Part shown: positions 1-13,085 of the stretch, in pieces
Layout of the letters: every line of letters begins with the position of its first letter
Position numbering within the stretch: the first letter of the stretch is position 1
From: Bombardia bombarda
Taxonomy: Eukaryota; Ascomycota; Sordariomycetes; Sordariales; Lasiosphaeriaceae
Assembly: GCA_030512295.1 (NCBI GenBank)
Contig: JAULSR010000001.1
Coordinates: 5,975,001 to 6,039,000, forward strand
Reading direction: 5' to 3'
DNA length: 64,000 nucleotides
The notes under the pieces: generated by a model
The model's input: only the letters and a program-made list of their open reading frames with translations
Database searches by the model: none
What the model was told of the DNA's origin: nothing
Position numbers and translations under genes: made by a program

Positions 1-3000
1 GTTCGCCATGATCGGCCAGAACTCGCTGAAGCTGCCGGCCGGCAGCAGGTACGCGATCGTCTTCTTCAGATTGTCAAACATCATCCGCCCGTACCGCACG
101 GCCTCGACGATACTGGCGAAGGAGTCGAGGAGGACCATGTCGGCTGCCTCGGCGGCAATGTCGCTGCCGCCGCCAATGGCGATGCCGACGTCTGCGGCGC
201 GCAGCGCGGGCGCGTCGTTGACGCCATCGCCCGTCATGCCGACGACGTAGCCGCGCGACTGCAGCTCGCGGACGATGCGCAGCTTCTGCTCGGGCGTCGT
301 GCGCGCAAAGACGACCTCGTGGCAGTCGTTGACGAGCTGGTCCCACTGCGCGTCGTTGAGCGAGATCAGGTCGGTTCCTGTCAGGACGATGGAGTTGATG
401 GGGGCGGCTTCGAGGTCGTCTGCTAGCTTCTCCTTCTCTGACGGGCTGTCTTCGTGGCCCCTGATGTATGTGTCGTTGGAGGCCCCGCTGCCGTCGCGGG
501 AGAGGGCCTTGGCGTTGAGCACGGCGCTGTTGGGGTTGGTGATGATGCCGCAGTCGCGGGCGATGGCTTGGGCGGTGAGGGCAAAGTCGCCCGTGACCTG
601 GGAATTTGGAGGTTAGCCAGAGCACGCTCTCTCTCTATCTTTGTCGTTTACACTCACCATGAAAATCCTAATGCCAGCCCCGCGCAGCGTCCTTATGACC
701 TCAGGGATCTCAGCGCGGGGAGGATCAGCAATGGCCACCATTCCGACCAGTGTCAGTCCTGATCTGGCGCATTCCTCCATCTCGCTTTCGAACGCTGATG
801 AAGATGGAGAGGATTTGACAGAAGACCTGGACACGGCTTTGTGGGCGAGAAGAAGGACGCGGCGTCCCTTGGCGGCCCAGTCGTTCTTGATCTTCTCCAT
901 CTTTTCCCTGGCCGGGGCATTCAGGGGTATGGTCACGCCTGACGAGCCAGTGTAGTTGGAGCATCGATCGAGTAAGATCTCGGGGGCTCCCTTGATGGTG
1001 AGAAGCCTATGAGAGAGGGCAAAATCAGTAATGAAACAAGATTCCTAGCGAGAAATAGCATAGGGTTACTCACATATCGCCAGGCTCAAATATAGACGCA
1101 GTGCCCTTTGACACAACCGTGTCCAGACCGCCGAGTTGAGCCAGCCCCATGACCCTGATCATGAACTTGTTCTTGCTGTTGAAAGCAAGGTTGAACTTGG
1201 TGGTCCAGCAGCGCCGGAGATCCGATACGGAGCCCAAGCTCTCGGAGAAGCGGAGGATAGCTTGGTCAGTAGCATCGCCATGGATCTTCCTCTGGGCAAG
1301 AGGCAGGTTGTTTGTCGCGGCATCGAACTGGCCGGCGTTGCAAAGCCCTGCAACGCTCCGCAGTTGCTCAATTGCATTGCTCGCCAAGTCGGGAGACGTT
1401 TCGCGATCTCCCACAAGTGTATCCCGAGCATTATCCACCGACATGACATGGCCACCGATAGCGCAGTCTGTGACAACCATCTTGTTCTGCTCTGAATCAG
1501 CACCTGCCGCCAGAGTCACAAATCGTCACTTGGTGGAAGTGCACAACCTACCTCTGTAAGAGTGCCCGTCTTGTCGGAGCAGATAACCGACACTGCGCCC
1601 AGCGTCTCGACGGTCTTGAGTGACTTGCAGAGGACCTTATTCTTGCGCATCATGTTGGCGCTGATGGTAAGGCTTGCTGTCAAGGCAATTGGAAGGCCTT
1701 CTGGAATGAAGGCCACGGCAACGGAGACGCAGTCGACTATCAGGGTCGGGACATTGATCCAGTTGGGGTATACTCTCCTCAGCCAGGAAGCCCTGAATAA
1801 TGTCAGTCGATACTGTTGACACAATCAAGAGGTATTCCAGTGGGAGGGCCCTCACCAGAGAATGATAACCAAGATTATCATGGAAAGCATGATGGAGCAG
1901 ATGACATAGACAAAGTTGAGCACCTCGCGCTCAAGAGTGGTCAATCCAGTCTTGGGCTCGTTTGTCAGCTTGGCGATGCGCCCAAAGACGGTGCGGTTTC
2001 CTGTCGCGACCACAACTCCCGTACATGTTCCAGAAGCACAATGGGTACCCTGGAGGCCGATGTTCTTGGTCTCGAGGTAATTCATATCCGAGCAGTCCAC
2101 AGTTGCTGCCAGAGGCAGAGATTCACCTGCAAGAGTGAGAGTTTCAGTCAGCAAAGCGGCCAATGTGTAGAGCTTTGCAGATGATAACCAAACGTACCAG
2201 TGAGAACAGAGCGGTCAAACCGGGCATCGGATGATACCTGGACGAAGCGAACATCGGCAGGCAGCTTGTTTCCAGCCTTGATGACCAAGACGTCTCCAGG
2301 AACAATATCAGCACCCATGGCCAGGACCTGCGCGCCATCCCGGATGAGTAGACACTCGTCCGGCAGCATGGTCTTGATGGATGCCATGACACGGTTCGAT
2401 GACCAGTCCTGCCACATGTTGAAGACAGCCTGTATGAAAAAGACGGCAAGCAGTACGATGGCCAAGGCCAGGTTCGCCTGAGCAGGAGGCTGTCCCAGCG
2501 GCTTCCATGCGATGAAGACCAGGATGGATCCCAGAAGGAGGATGGACCCGAACCCCTTGAAGAAGTAACCGATGATTTCTCGGACGCGGTGAGTATCCGG
2601 GGGGGAGGGCGTGTTCTTGCCATACTCGACAATTTTGCGGTCGACTTGGTTCTTTGAGAGGCCCTGGTCAAGAGAGGTGGACAGACGGCGCGTCACCTCA
2701 TCTACCGATACGGTGTGCCATTCAAGATCGGCAAGGTCTTTTTTTTTTTTTAGGGTTGTAACGATCAGTACTACGCGTGGTATGGTAGACACTGAAGGCA
2801 AAGAGGCAGGCCCGAGGAAGAATGCTTACCAGTTGTGGCGCCCTTCTGTACCTTCTTTGCGACCTCGCCTTTACGGTTGTAGTCTTCAATGTCGATGGAG
2901 CTGAGGAAATGTGGTTAATACCAACATGATGGTTCATGTGTACCTATATAAGGAGGTGAACTCAACTCACATGGTTCGGTACTGGATGGGCAGAGCTGCT

Positions 3001-3212
3001 GAGGGATCGATTTGGCCAGTATTGGAGCGGATGCTATGGATGGAAAGAGAATCACGAGAGCCATTGCGACGCAGACCAGGTCTTCCTGTCTGTCGGCCCG
3101 ATGGGGTGGCCTCAACATCGTCGTTTTGCCAGCGGACTCTATCATGAGCGGTGACAGGACGGGAGGGAGATGGCTGCGAAACAATGGGAGATTCGGTCTC
3201 TGGGTAACCCAT
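1..3212 (-). CDS. P-type ATPase, type IIC (Na+/K+-ATPase alpha-like), 3' end outside window
   Basis: Plasma- or endomembrane cation pump that uses an aspartyl-phosphate intermediate. Eight exons are inferred: 3212-2971, 2900-2830, 2737-2198, 2126-1856, 1792-1552, 1486-1074, 1006-658 and 597 to the left edge, all in phase, giving 908 residues in the window. Visible motifs in order: cation-transporter N-terminal domain, TGES (284-287, dephosphorylation), PEGLP in M4, DKTGTLTE (448-455, phosphorylated Asp), KGAPE (598-602, nucleotide binding), MVTGD (709-713) and TGDGVNDAP (831-839, hinge), then the start of the M5 region. The order of motifs and the sequence after the hinge resemble subfamily IIC rather than SERCA or PMA1. 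The start ATG at 3212 opens a Ser/Arg-rich cytosolic tail. A second in-frame acceptor at 2791 would insert 18 residues. The missing part is the C-terminal M5-M10 bundle, so ion specificity (Na+, K+ or H+) cannot be judged. Confidence 0.93.
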
Positions 3213-5528
3213 TGTGCTGGATTGCGAGGACAGAGGCTATACTAAAAGATGAAGAAGAGGTACTGGAGAGAAGGGAGACTGGGGATGAGCTGGGGAGATA
3301 TTTAGATGCAGGCGAGAAGCAAGACGCTGCAGAGGGAGAGTTGGGGGCCAGATAGTCCTTGTCAGGACTGTCAAGACCTTGGACGGAGGGCGGCTTCACT
3401 TTCAGGGCATAAGGGTGAGGGAGGAGTGGAAACGGGCGTGGTGCCTGTGTTCTTATAGAGCATAGTCACTGCTTAATGGTTGGGGGTGGTCACGAGAAAT
3501 GCTACAAAAAGACCTGGCCCAGGCCAAGGAGGAAAAATGTCCGATGACAGATGCCCAGGGTACGTTGTTTGTCTAGCTTTGGTTCCTTGAGGCAATCCTC
3601 ACTAGAGGGCCTACGATGAGCTAGACTGTAGGAACAGGAGGAGTGGTTGGCTGGCCGATGTGGCAGGCTAACGCCCACGTGAAAACAATGCCTGCGGGAA
3701 TGGTTGTGATCTGATGCTACTCCCCCTCCATGTTCCCTGGGGAGGGCGTGAAACTACCCAAGGTAAGGTGTGAGTAAGCTTGCATGTGGAAGGGGTGATG
3801 AACGGTAGGGCGGATGGCGGGTAACAAGCCGAAGGTGGTGATTGTGAGTGGCGCTAGCAATGGCAGCTGGGGAGGGAGCTTTGAGAGCTGGGGGCAAGCA
3901 TCAAAGAGAAGGAGAAGCGCAATGAAAGAAATCTTGATTTGCGACCGAGATATCGCCCTAGCCGAAATGCCTCAAGCTACGGCCTGGTGGGCACTGCGAT
4001 TGCATTCTAGAGAACAAGCGTCGGCCGGCCGTTGGGGGTGACGAGTTGGGACGTGCAAGTGTGAAACATGGTCGGAGTGCTAACTGTGTATCCCGTAGTC
4101 TAGTCTAGAGGCTGCGACTGCGACTAGCACAGTGATTGTGCGACGTTGGGGGTGGGCGATCTGGTAGAACAGTAACAGGCGCGAGAAATCGCTCATAGCT
4201 GTGTAGATGCGAAAGTGACGTCCTCTTGGTATCCACGACATGGCCCTTGATGGTCAGATTAAGCTTTGGTCAAATTTTCCTAGTGCGCCATCCTAGACCG
4301 CTGGTTGGCGGGCGACCTTGAGCGACCTCGAGCGACCGTCCAGGCACAGCCCCAATCCCATGTCCAATCCCGCCCTTGATACCCACCACCAGTCCACCTG
4401 GACTAATGTTCTCTCCATTGTTCATCGTGCCCCGCTTCCCAAACTGCGACAAGAGTTGGAGATTCCAGGAACCCTCCCTCTCCTCTTGTTCTTTGAAGTT
4501 CGCTTACATGTAATTACACATTCAACTTCTTCAGACTCTTGTCTGCACACACTGGGCGGACACTGCCACCCTCGCTTCGTAGAACCAATCCCCCTCCCCT
4601 CCACCATCTGGTAGGGTATGGTCGGCAGGTAGGCCAAGGCAGCTCCCTACCTTTACCTGTCCAGATCTGCACGCATTCCATCGTCATTGACGCAGCAGTT
4701 CTTTCCCGCCTTCGCTCTGTCCTACAACCCCACCCATCCTTGTACAAGCTGCGGTCGTGCCTCTTTCACCCACTCACCACCGATGCGGCAACATCAATTC
4801 TTGGCCGAGTAATCCAAGCTACCTAACCACTCGGCTTTCCTAAGCTAGTAATTTCCCCCGTCGTTGCCCCATACCCACGCGAGCGTATTGACGAAAGTGC
4901 GGTAAAAGAGAGGGTGCCCTGCTCACTAGTAGTGCAGGGGCTATCCAAACAAACAATGCTTGTCCTCGATCACTACTGGCCAGACGAGTGTCCCTGTTTC
5001 CTTCTTAGCCTAGCTCAGGAGGCCTCCTTGTTTTCTTTGATGCCTCCACGCCGTCGCCGCCACCACCTCGCTCACCTGGCCACCTACCTACCTGCTACCC
5101 TGATGAGCTTCTGCCAAAGAGAAATAGGGGTACAGACCACCAAGTCAGAACACGCCGCAACCCCCCCTTTTTTTTGGTTCTAAATTGCTCATTTATATGA
5201 ACGCCGCCCACCGCCGCCATGGATGGATAGTCCTGACTCTCAACTTCTGCGAGGTAATGGATTCTTCGGGCAACGATGTTGCCCTACTTTGCAGAAGGAT
5301 TGCGAAAATAATGCCAGAAGTATCTCGATTTCTTCATCTCATACCTCAAACCCAGACGCAAGTTAATAAGTATTCATCATCCACGACTTTCCACACTACC
5401 TCTCTCCAGACTCTCTCAGCACGGCACTTCTTCAACATCATACAAGCCATCATGAAATTTCCATCAAAAAACATTCACATTTAGACTCCCTTTCCTCCCG
5501 CAGCCGCAAGGCACAAGATGATCGTTGG
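3213..5528. other. Intergenic, upstream of the P-type ATPase
   Basis: About 2.3 kb with no open frame that looks like a protein. The first few hundred bases must hold the promoter and 5' leader of the minus-strand ATPase. A TACCTACC-type tetranucleotide string sits near 5081-5095. I see no RNA gene here. Confidence 0.5.
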
Positions 5529-6403
5529 TCAGTCTGACATCTCCGCCAGAGACCTGCAATAGGTGCTTTGCGATCTGACGTGTCTGTCCCTCACTTTTCT
5601 TTTCAAAGCCCACTGTAGTAGTGTCATCCCCAAACCAACACTGTCTTCTTTCGGGATAGTGACATGCGCATGGATACCAATCTCGGGGGGTAATAGTGCT
5701 GTACGAGATTGAAAAGTTGCGTCCATGGTCACTCGCCTTGACGCATCATGGTCGTCCACAAACACATTGAACGAAAAGCCGTAAACTACCCATCGCATGG
5801 CTATATGCAAGGTAATAGACTGGACCTTGAGAAATCCCTGGCGGCCTGGCCTCAATGGTCAAAACACTTGAGCCAGTAATCTCATCCTCCGTCAAGTATA
5901 GAATAGAATTCCATGAACTATCCTCTTCATCCGAAGCGTGACTGATTGCTTTGGATAAAAAGGGGCAGACCCCAAACGATGGATACCTAGATAAGAGCAT
6001 TTATACTTCCACGGACGAAGGTCAAAAATACACATGTCCGCCAAGAGGCAAAATACAGGAAGAAAATGCCACAGTTTACGATATGAAAACCCTTCAAAAG
6101 CACATATCCGGTACTCTTCTGATAGTTGATCAAGCTAAAGTGTTATGGCAAAAAATGCATTTTTATAATGTGTGCTTTTTTCGTTGTTGCTAGTGTGTCA
6201 TATACCAATATTAGGAAACATAGAATCAGACCAGAAATAAACCAACACATGGTCAAAGCGGATACTGAACACCCAGTTATTGAAAGAATTGAAGTCGGCT
6301 GAAAATAAAGAGAGAATGAACCTTCTATTTTCCGGGAAGTGGTATTACGAATCAAATCATTAGAAGTAAGTAGATATAGAAGAGAAGCTATAGGAGGACA
6401 CAT
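5529..6403 (-). pseudogene. AT-rich coding-like remnant, unknown
   Basis: Three short minus-strand frames lie end to end: 6403-6143 with a hydrophobic, membrane-helix-like stretch, 6000-5746, and 5855-5529. The last two read like protein (mixed hydrophobic/charged pattern, for example EIGIHAHVTIPKED), but I cannot join them by convincing splice sites, and no frame starts with a supported ATG and runs through. The tract is clearly richer in A/T than the neighbouring genes. It could be a decayed gene, a spliced gene I failed to resolve, or chance. No function can be assigned. Confidence 0.25.
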
Positions 6404-7579
6404 TCCTTCATACAGCTTTTGAAACTACAAATGTTGAGGTAGTTAATAAAATTATTTCTAGCCTTCAGCTCTCTGGTTAGACGGAGGGCGAGTAATTCTA
6501 CAGGTCCAAGGAAGATATAAGCCCCCTCGCTCCCTTTTTCTATGACGAAGGTGAAGCGGGCAGGTTAGGTATCGGAAATGTGAAGTTTTGGAACTCAAAT
6601 TTGGCGCCTACAGTTAACTAACAGCTACAAGGTATACAAACCAAGACTACATTCAATTACTTCTCATATTTCTCTAACAAAAAGCCCGCCAATATCCAAA
6701 TACCCAGGCGAGAAAGCCAGGCGAGAAAGCCAGGCGAGAAAATTCACTCACCCATTTCAATCCCCCAGCACGCAGCCAAAAACAAGAAGGCGAAAGAAAA
6801 CGGCATTGATTTCAAAGACTGGAATTCTTCCATATCCCATGACACAATCCCCGCCACTCCCTACCACTACTACTACCATACATCATGTTCCCTACCCCCT
6901 GCTTACCCAGTACCAGGTATGGCGTTTTTATCATCCACATGCACCCTGCCTACCTTCCTTCCTTCCTACTTTGTCACCATGCTAAGCTTGCTAAGAAAAA
7001 AAGAAGAAAAGAACAAAACACTGCTATGAATAGCGGATAGCTGTTGTATCATCCCAATCATTATGCTCAAACCCCCCAATTCCATATAAAGAAAAAAAAG
7101 CCAAAAAGAACAATCCCCAACGACACCTAAAAAAAGAAAAAAAAAGGGAAAACCGACAGGTCTCAAGACCCTAATCTGGAGGAGGTGGTAAAAAAAAGAA
7201 CTAAGCCTTAATCCTCTTTTGCTAAGGATATAAAAACTTGGGGTATCGGTGCTCCAGATGTTTTCGACCAAGAGCCTGACAATTTCCGAAATCAAGTACA
7301 AGATAACCCACAACATGCTCTGCAAAATGAGCTTTGAGTGGTTTGGGTATCGCCTCAATCAAGACGCCCCTCCTCTAGGTGAAATGTGAAAGTCCCACCC
7401 AAGAAATGCGTTTCTCGTGAAGCACATTGCCACTCATCCAAACACAGTCTCATCTTTCAAGAGGCGTCGGAAATCTTCCACTGACTGAAAATCCGATCAC
7501 TAGCGGACCTGAATTTTCAGTTGTACAATGGCAGTGATTGCCAATGGTGGATACATATCAACGCCATGCCATCCGACCG
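6404..7579. other. Intergenic, downstream of GRR1-like gene
   Basis: AT-rich stretch with A-runs (7100-7210) that lies 3' of the GRR1-like gene and probably holds its 3' UTR. A 130-codon minus-strand frame at 7358-6966 is F/L-rich and does not look like a protein. It contains the short tandem repeat at 6704-6742. Confidence 0.45.
6704..6742. repeat. Tandem repeat, 13-bp unit x3
   Basis: Three adjacent copies of ccaggcgagaaag; the third differs in its last base. Noncoding context. Confidence 0.85.
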
Positions 7580-10300
7580 TTAAATTCCAGAGTTATGTGG
7601 ACCGGAGCTTGGAATTCCGTTAGGAATAGGTTGATGGGTTCCCTCATGACCCAGTGTTGTCGATATGTCTGTTATCGACGTTGGCAGTCTTGGGCCTTGG
7701 TTCAGCACTGTGCTGGCACCACCCGTCAAGCTGGGTCTAGCGTCGGATGCTTGTGGGTTACCCGTTGCCTGTGGGTGTGGTTGCCTAGCAAGGCTAGCAA
7801 TACTTGCCCCTTCAAGTACCGGTCTCGATGGGCTATCTTCCATCGCATCGATATCCTCGTCGTCTTCATCCTCCTCCGAGTCTCCAATCCTTAGCGGGAT
7901 CGTTTGAGCGGAAACCATCGGATCATCAAGAAACTGGACATGCTGCGGTACGTAAGGGGGGTGGCCGCCAACATAGCCGAATGGATCACCGTTCACGGTG
8001 TGTGTGGGTGGCGGCGGCGGCGGCGGCGGTGGTGGCAAGGGTTCCCCTCCCAATGCGCCAGCAGGTGCGCCCAGACCGGTGTTGTGGTGAGGAAGCAACG
8101 GTTGTGTATCGATGATCATTTCGCTCCCGTCATCCAAGCCGTAATCGTCATCTGCAACGTCCGCATCTCCATCGTCAAATCCGCCGTCGGGGTTAGTGAC
8201 CTGGGGGAGACCTGTAGGTACAATGACTCCGAGGTGCGGAGCGGTATGGGTGGTAATGTTCGGGTCGCCAGCGGTTTGCTGCAAGTCCGCAAATAAGCGT
8301 TCGCTGTTGAGATGTCGACGAAGATTGACGACACCTTGGCCCGAGAAAACACAAAAGACGGATCGTTGGTGCTCGGTAAACTCTGGTAACGGATGCATTG
8401 TCAGCAGGGACTCTATTAACCATGAATTAAAAGACTGGACTGTCATACCTGGTGGTGCGTCGCGGCAAAACGCCTCGAGGTCGTCTCGTAGGAAAGCTTG
8501 GACGCCTGTTAAACTGAGGTGAGTGAGGCGAGGGCAAGAGTTAAGGAGTCGGAGGATGCTCTAATCAAACACGTTAGAATGGATCCGGAGCCAGTAAAAC
8601 GTCTGGGCGAGTCCTTACCTTGAGGGTCAGATTGGTGCAGTAACTGAGATGAACTCTCTCTAGGCTGCTATGACTGCTGCTGTAGTGCTCATTCCCGTTC
8701 GCATCTCTACGGGAGCGGGACCGTTGATTTGCCTTGGCTAGGGCGTACACACTGTCGTCCGTGATGTTGGCGCACTTCACAAGTCCAATTCTCTTCAACT
8801 TGGGTAGAGTCGCAAGCCTCATAACAGAATCATCTGTCAGATGAGTGCAGCAGCCGAGATCTATGTAACGGATCCTGTTGCACTTTTCGATGAGGTGCTT
8901 CACAGCATCATCTGTGATATGTCCGCAGTGACCAAGATGGAGATAGTGTAGATTTTTGCTCAAATTTGCGATTGCATAGACAGCCGCATCGGTGATATTA
9001 CGGCACTTGGCGAGAACAAGATTCCGCAATCGTGGTGCAACGTCGACTATTTTCTCCACGGCACGATCTGTCAGTCTCACGCAAGAGGTGAGGTCAAGGA
9101 TGCGAAGGTGCTCGTAAGTCCTGTTTGGGGGAAGCGAGAGGAAGGCGGCGTCTTCGATCAGGTCGCAGTTTGGCAGTCGAAGCTCGCGGAGAGATTGTCC
9201 CTTAGCCATGAGCCATGTGACTGGCTCGTTGCCCACGTTTCGACATTGGTGAAGGTCTATTTCCAGAATGTTGGGACAATATTCGGCGAAAGCAAGGATG
9301 GCATCGTCATTCAGCTGATGGCAGTCGTTGAGTTTGAGCTGTAGCACCACACGTGTTAGTTTGCATCTGATCTGTAACTATTGCATCAAGATGAATAGTG
9401 CATAGTTGGGGTCAAGCGAAACTGACGTACCCTCTTGATATATCTACAGCTCTTTGCCAGGTTGATCATGCTCTCGCTGGATATAAGGTGGCATCCAGTG
9501 ACGTTGAGACCTTGAAGTTTCCGACAGTTTTCGGCGATGGCGTTGATCGATGCCTCGGTGATTTGTGTATCCGACGTTATATCGAGTGCAAGAAGGCTTG
9601 TGTTGTTCTGGACGAGAGCAATAAGGCCAGTGTCGGTCAGGCCATTGCATCCCGTCAGCGTCAGACGCTCGACCCGCGAGCAGACTGCGAGTGGCATAAC
9701 GCTGCCGTCATTTACCCTGTCGGCCAGTGAAGACAGGTTTAGGCGCTTGATGAAGTCGCGGTAGGAAAAGTAAGGGTTCTCGACGCCGAGAGTCTGGCAA
9801 ATGGAGGCATGCTTCTCCCAGCTCGTGCAGGCGGGGCGATGCCAGAGTATGTCAACAGCGTTGCGGGCCCAGCGCTTGCAAGTCAACATGACGTGAAGGA
9901 TGTCGGCGGACGAGTTTAGCTTGATGAAGATGGCGATCAGAATCTCGTTGGGCAGCCTGTTGATGGGGGGCAGACATTCATCGTCGTTAACCTGCATGTC
10001 CTGAAGATTTGGGACGCCGAGCGAGGACTGGGAGTCGTTAACGCCCAGAAAGAAGTCGGATTCCTCATTGTCGGCAGGGGCGGGAGAACTCGTCGACGAT
10101 GTCGACCGCGAGTCTTCCTGGGCGGCTGGCTGGGCGGTGTCGGGATCGGGGGGGTCAGCGTTGACATTGGCGCCATCGACGGCCTGGTGCAAGGTGGTGG
10201 GCGGCGTGCCTCGGGCATCGGCGATGAAGTCGAGCGAGGCGCGTTGTCTCATGGCTGCTTGAAGCGATTCCAGTTCCGCGGCTCTTGAGAAGAGAGACAT
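7580..10300 (-). CDS. GRR1: GRR1-type F-box/leucine-rich-repeat protein (SCF substrate receptor)
   Basis: Substrate-recognition subunit of an SCF (Skp1-cullin-F-box) ubiquitin ligase; the yeast orthologue targets G1 cyclins and nutrient-sensing factors. Four exons: 10300-9431, 9338-8619, 8560-8449 and 8382-7580, all in phase, giving 834 residues. Residues about 1-108 are a low-complexity Ser/Thr/Pro/acidic tail. The F-box covers about 110-157 (LPNEILIAIF, then a CKRWARNAVDILWHRP-type end). From about 200 to 570 there are Cys-containing LRRs of the AMN1/GRR1 kind (repeated C..ITD.A, C..LTD.S pattern). After the LRRs comes the conserved EFTEHQR..FCVFSG segment typical of fungal GRR1, then an acidic, proline-rich tail with a run of eleven prolines. 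Length and architecture match filamentous-fungal grrA. The start gives the expected short leader before the F-box. Confidence 0.95.
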
Positions 10301-13085
10301 GTGGTGCGGGCGGTTCGAACGAGACGGACGCAGTTGGTCGAAAGGCGATGCGATAGAGAGAGGACGAGACTATTGATGGAGAAGTGGGTAGGTTGGTGGT
10401 GACTTGTTGGCGCCGAAGCCCATTCAATTGTCATCAGCGGTGGGGCAGGCTGAAGGAGTGATGGAGGCAATTGGGTGGTGGTCCGCGCCCAAAATAGCCT
10501 TAAGATGGGGGGTAGGGAAGGCGTGGAGCATGGAAGGGGAGCTCAGGCAAACAAAGGTCCAGGACGGGAGGGCTGGAACGAGGAGGGCTGGGACTCCCTA
10601 GGAGAATAGAAGGAGCGACGGCGCTACCTCCACTGTTATGGGGAGAGCTAGCGAACGGCCTGGGCCCACTGAGCTTCCTGCTGTCTGCACGGTGGTGTTG
10701 AACCTCAGTCCAGGCTTCGAGGTCACGATGGGCGGCCGTTACGTAGGGGAAAAAGTGACGACTACGCTACAAGGCGGAAGAGAATTCGCAGCTTGGGAAC
10801 CAAAGAAGATGAGGTGACCACGACATGCATCTGTCCAGAAGATTGTTTCTATTACAACTTGAAGACGAGAGAGAGGTTGTTGGAAAGAAACTGCTGCGCC
10901 CGGGGTCTTGTCCTACCGAATTTCAGGGCACAATGGCCGAAACCTGGCTGGGCAAGGCGAGACGGCGCGAGTGGGGCAAGGGAGTCCACTGGTCGCTGGA
11001 CGCTGGTCGCTGGTCACGCTCGTGCCCGTAGGTGTCGTTAACGTTGGGCGCGCGTGAAGCCAAAGCTTTGAGGTTTTGGCGGTTAGCGCTGAATCAGAAA
11101 CCTCCAACTTGTCACTTGGGACTGGCACGGACCGACTGCCAACGGTGCTAGGTGACTACCAAACTACGTTCGCGAGTGACTTGTCATGCAGCGTCCGTGG
11201 TAGCCGTGGTAGGAGCATCAGACATGAAATCAGTCATCACGAAAACGAGAGGCATGGAAAAGCATGAAGGCGTGGAGGCACTCCACCAGTGCTACACTCG
11301 CTTCGGCCGAGTCCACTCACCCAACTTGTCAGGTGTGGTTCCGTCAAACCCGTCCATCCTCCAAAAGCCCATAGCTCCCGCAGTTGTCTGGTTGATACAC
11401 GTTGAACTTTAAATGCACAGTTTCTCGGTCTAACTCAACATTTCGTCAAACAGCTTCTGCCCGCGTGGCACGCAAAACATGGACATTACAGGCCATTATT
11501 TACTTACATTACACAGCCACGACCATATTTTTCTTAGTCTACAGGAGCCAGGCCACTTACCTATCGTCTTGCGCTGTTGACATGAGCAACTAGAATTATC
11601 GGGTGGCATCATGCGAAAGCGGCAACGGCTTAGCTCGGGTAGCAAGGATGCCTTCCGACCGTATCGAAAACGCCTTTTTTCAGAAATGAAGATCACGGGT
11701 TTCTCGGCCATCTCAACAATTATTTCCTCGAGGCCAGCTTCCGTTTCTGACTCCTGACTCTCCGGAGATGGCATCGGCTCGGCGACTCGGGTACTAGAAC
11801 CCCTCTTGCTCTTGCCCTGGCATACCTAAGTGGATGGTGGCTCAGGTGGCTTTCAGGGTCGCATATCTCCCTATTCTCTGTCTTGGAGCTAACCCTTAGT
11901 TCCCGGGCAAACGATGTCAACGGGAGCGCGTATATTTTGGTTTATCTTGATGGCGACCCGCACGTTACACGGTATGCTAAATCGGCGGACAGTAGTTGGT
12001 GGCTTGCGCGTCCTTGAGCACAAGAGACCGGCAACGAGCAATGGGCAGCCTCCCAGGTGCTAGTAGGTTGTTCCTGAATCCTATTTATTTGTCTACACAT
12101 TGTAGACTCCAGACTCCAGCCCCGGTCACGGGCGCAAGTGGAATGTCCCCGAGGCTCCAATTCCTCAAGCAACTCTTGATCCGGTCTCTTCTGCAGAAGG
12201 GATGATGCTGAAAGGGGTCCATGGAATTGCTTGAACCAGAAGGTTTCTGCAAGAATACCTGCCCATGACGCTCGCATTCAGCGCTTAAGCATTGCGCTGA
12301 TGGCCACAAGTAAACACTGCAGTCAGACGCTTTGGTCCCATGTCTGAACAATTGCCCCTCCTCCAGCTGACCCGATCCTGGAGAGCCTAGGGACGTCACC
12401 CCGCTCGTCAATGTGCTGTGACCTCATCGCTTCAGGGATAGGCAGAATTTGGACGATCAACAACAATAGCAAAGAGAGGACATGGGCTGTGCGTGTCGCG
12501 TGAAACGAAAATGCAAGAACCCGTTATTATGAGGACGCATCAGTTGATGATCAATTTTGCTCGGTGATGTCGAGCAGTGAATATATCGAGCAGTGAATCG
12601 ATTCACCGCTATCCAGCAGAGGGAATCTACACTCCCACGTTATCTAATCGGCCATCTTATCTCGATAAGGCCCTGTAAAAATGCTGCGGTTGAATCTCGG
12701 CAAGGCGCTGTGGCAGGCTGGATGGTCGGCGGGGAAGACACCGAACAGGCAGCGATCAATTCCACCCCTCCGCCTTGGCATCTTTTTGCGGAGCTTAGGT
12801 GACCGCGGGATAACTAAGGCAGCTCTTGTATAGGCATGATGTCAAATTAAACTTTCGGCCTGCGGACGAGCAACAACAAATTCAGACTGGCACGATTGAA
12901 CAAACTCAAGACCAGACCATTGTGATATCGAATTCCAGGTCATGAGAAACGCTCAGAGCTGAGCCCACATCCCGTCGCTACCCTGCCAACGGTCCAGCCT
13001 GCCTGCACACTACGTACATACGAAGCACCTGCACTCCGTTCCTACCGACAGTCATCGCTCCACCCGACACATACCAGCCCGCAGA
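10301..13085. other. Intergenic between GRR1-like and AIM18-like genes
   Basis: About 2.8 kb between two divergent genes. It must hold both promoters. Open frames of 60-110 codons on either strand show no domain, signal peptide or family resemblance. No tRNA or repeat was seen. Confidence 0.5.

Noticed and set aside
6966..7358. 130-codon hydrophobic minus-strand frame
   Set aside because: AT-rich 3' flank of the GRR1-like gene; the F/L-rich pattern follows from T-runs.
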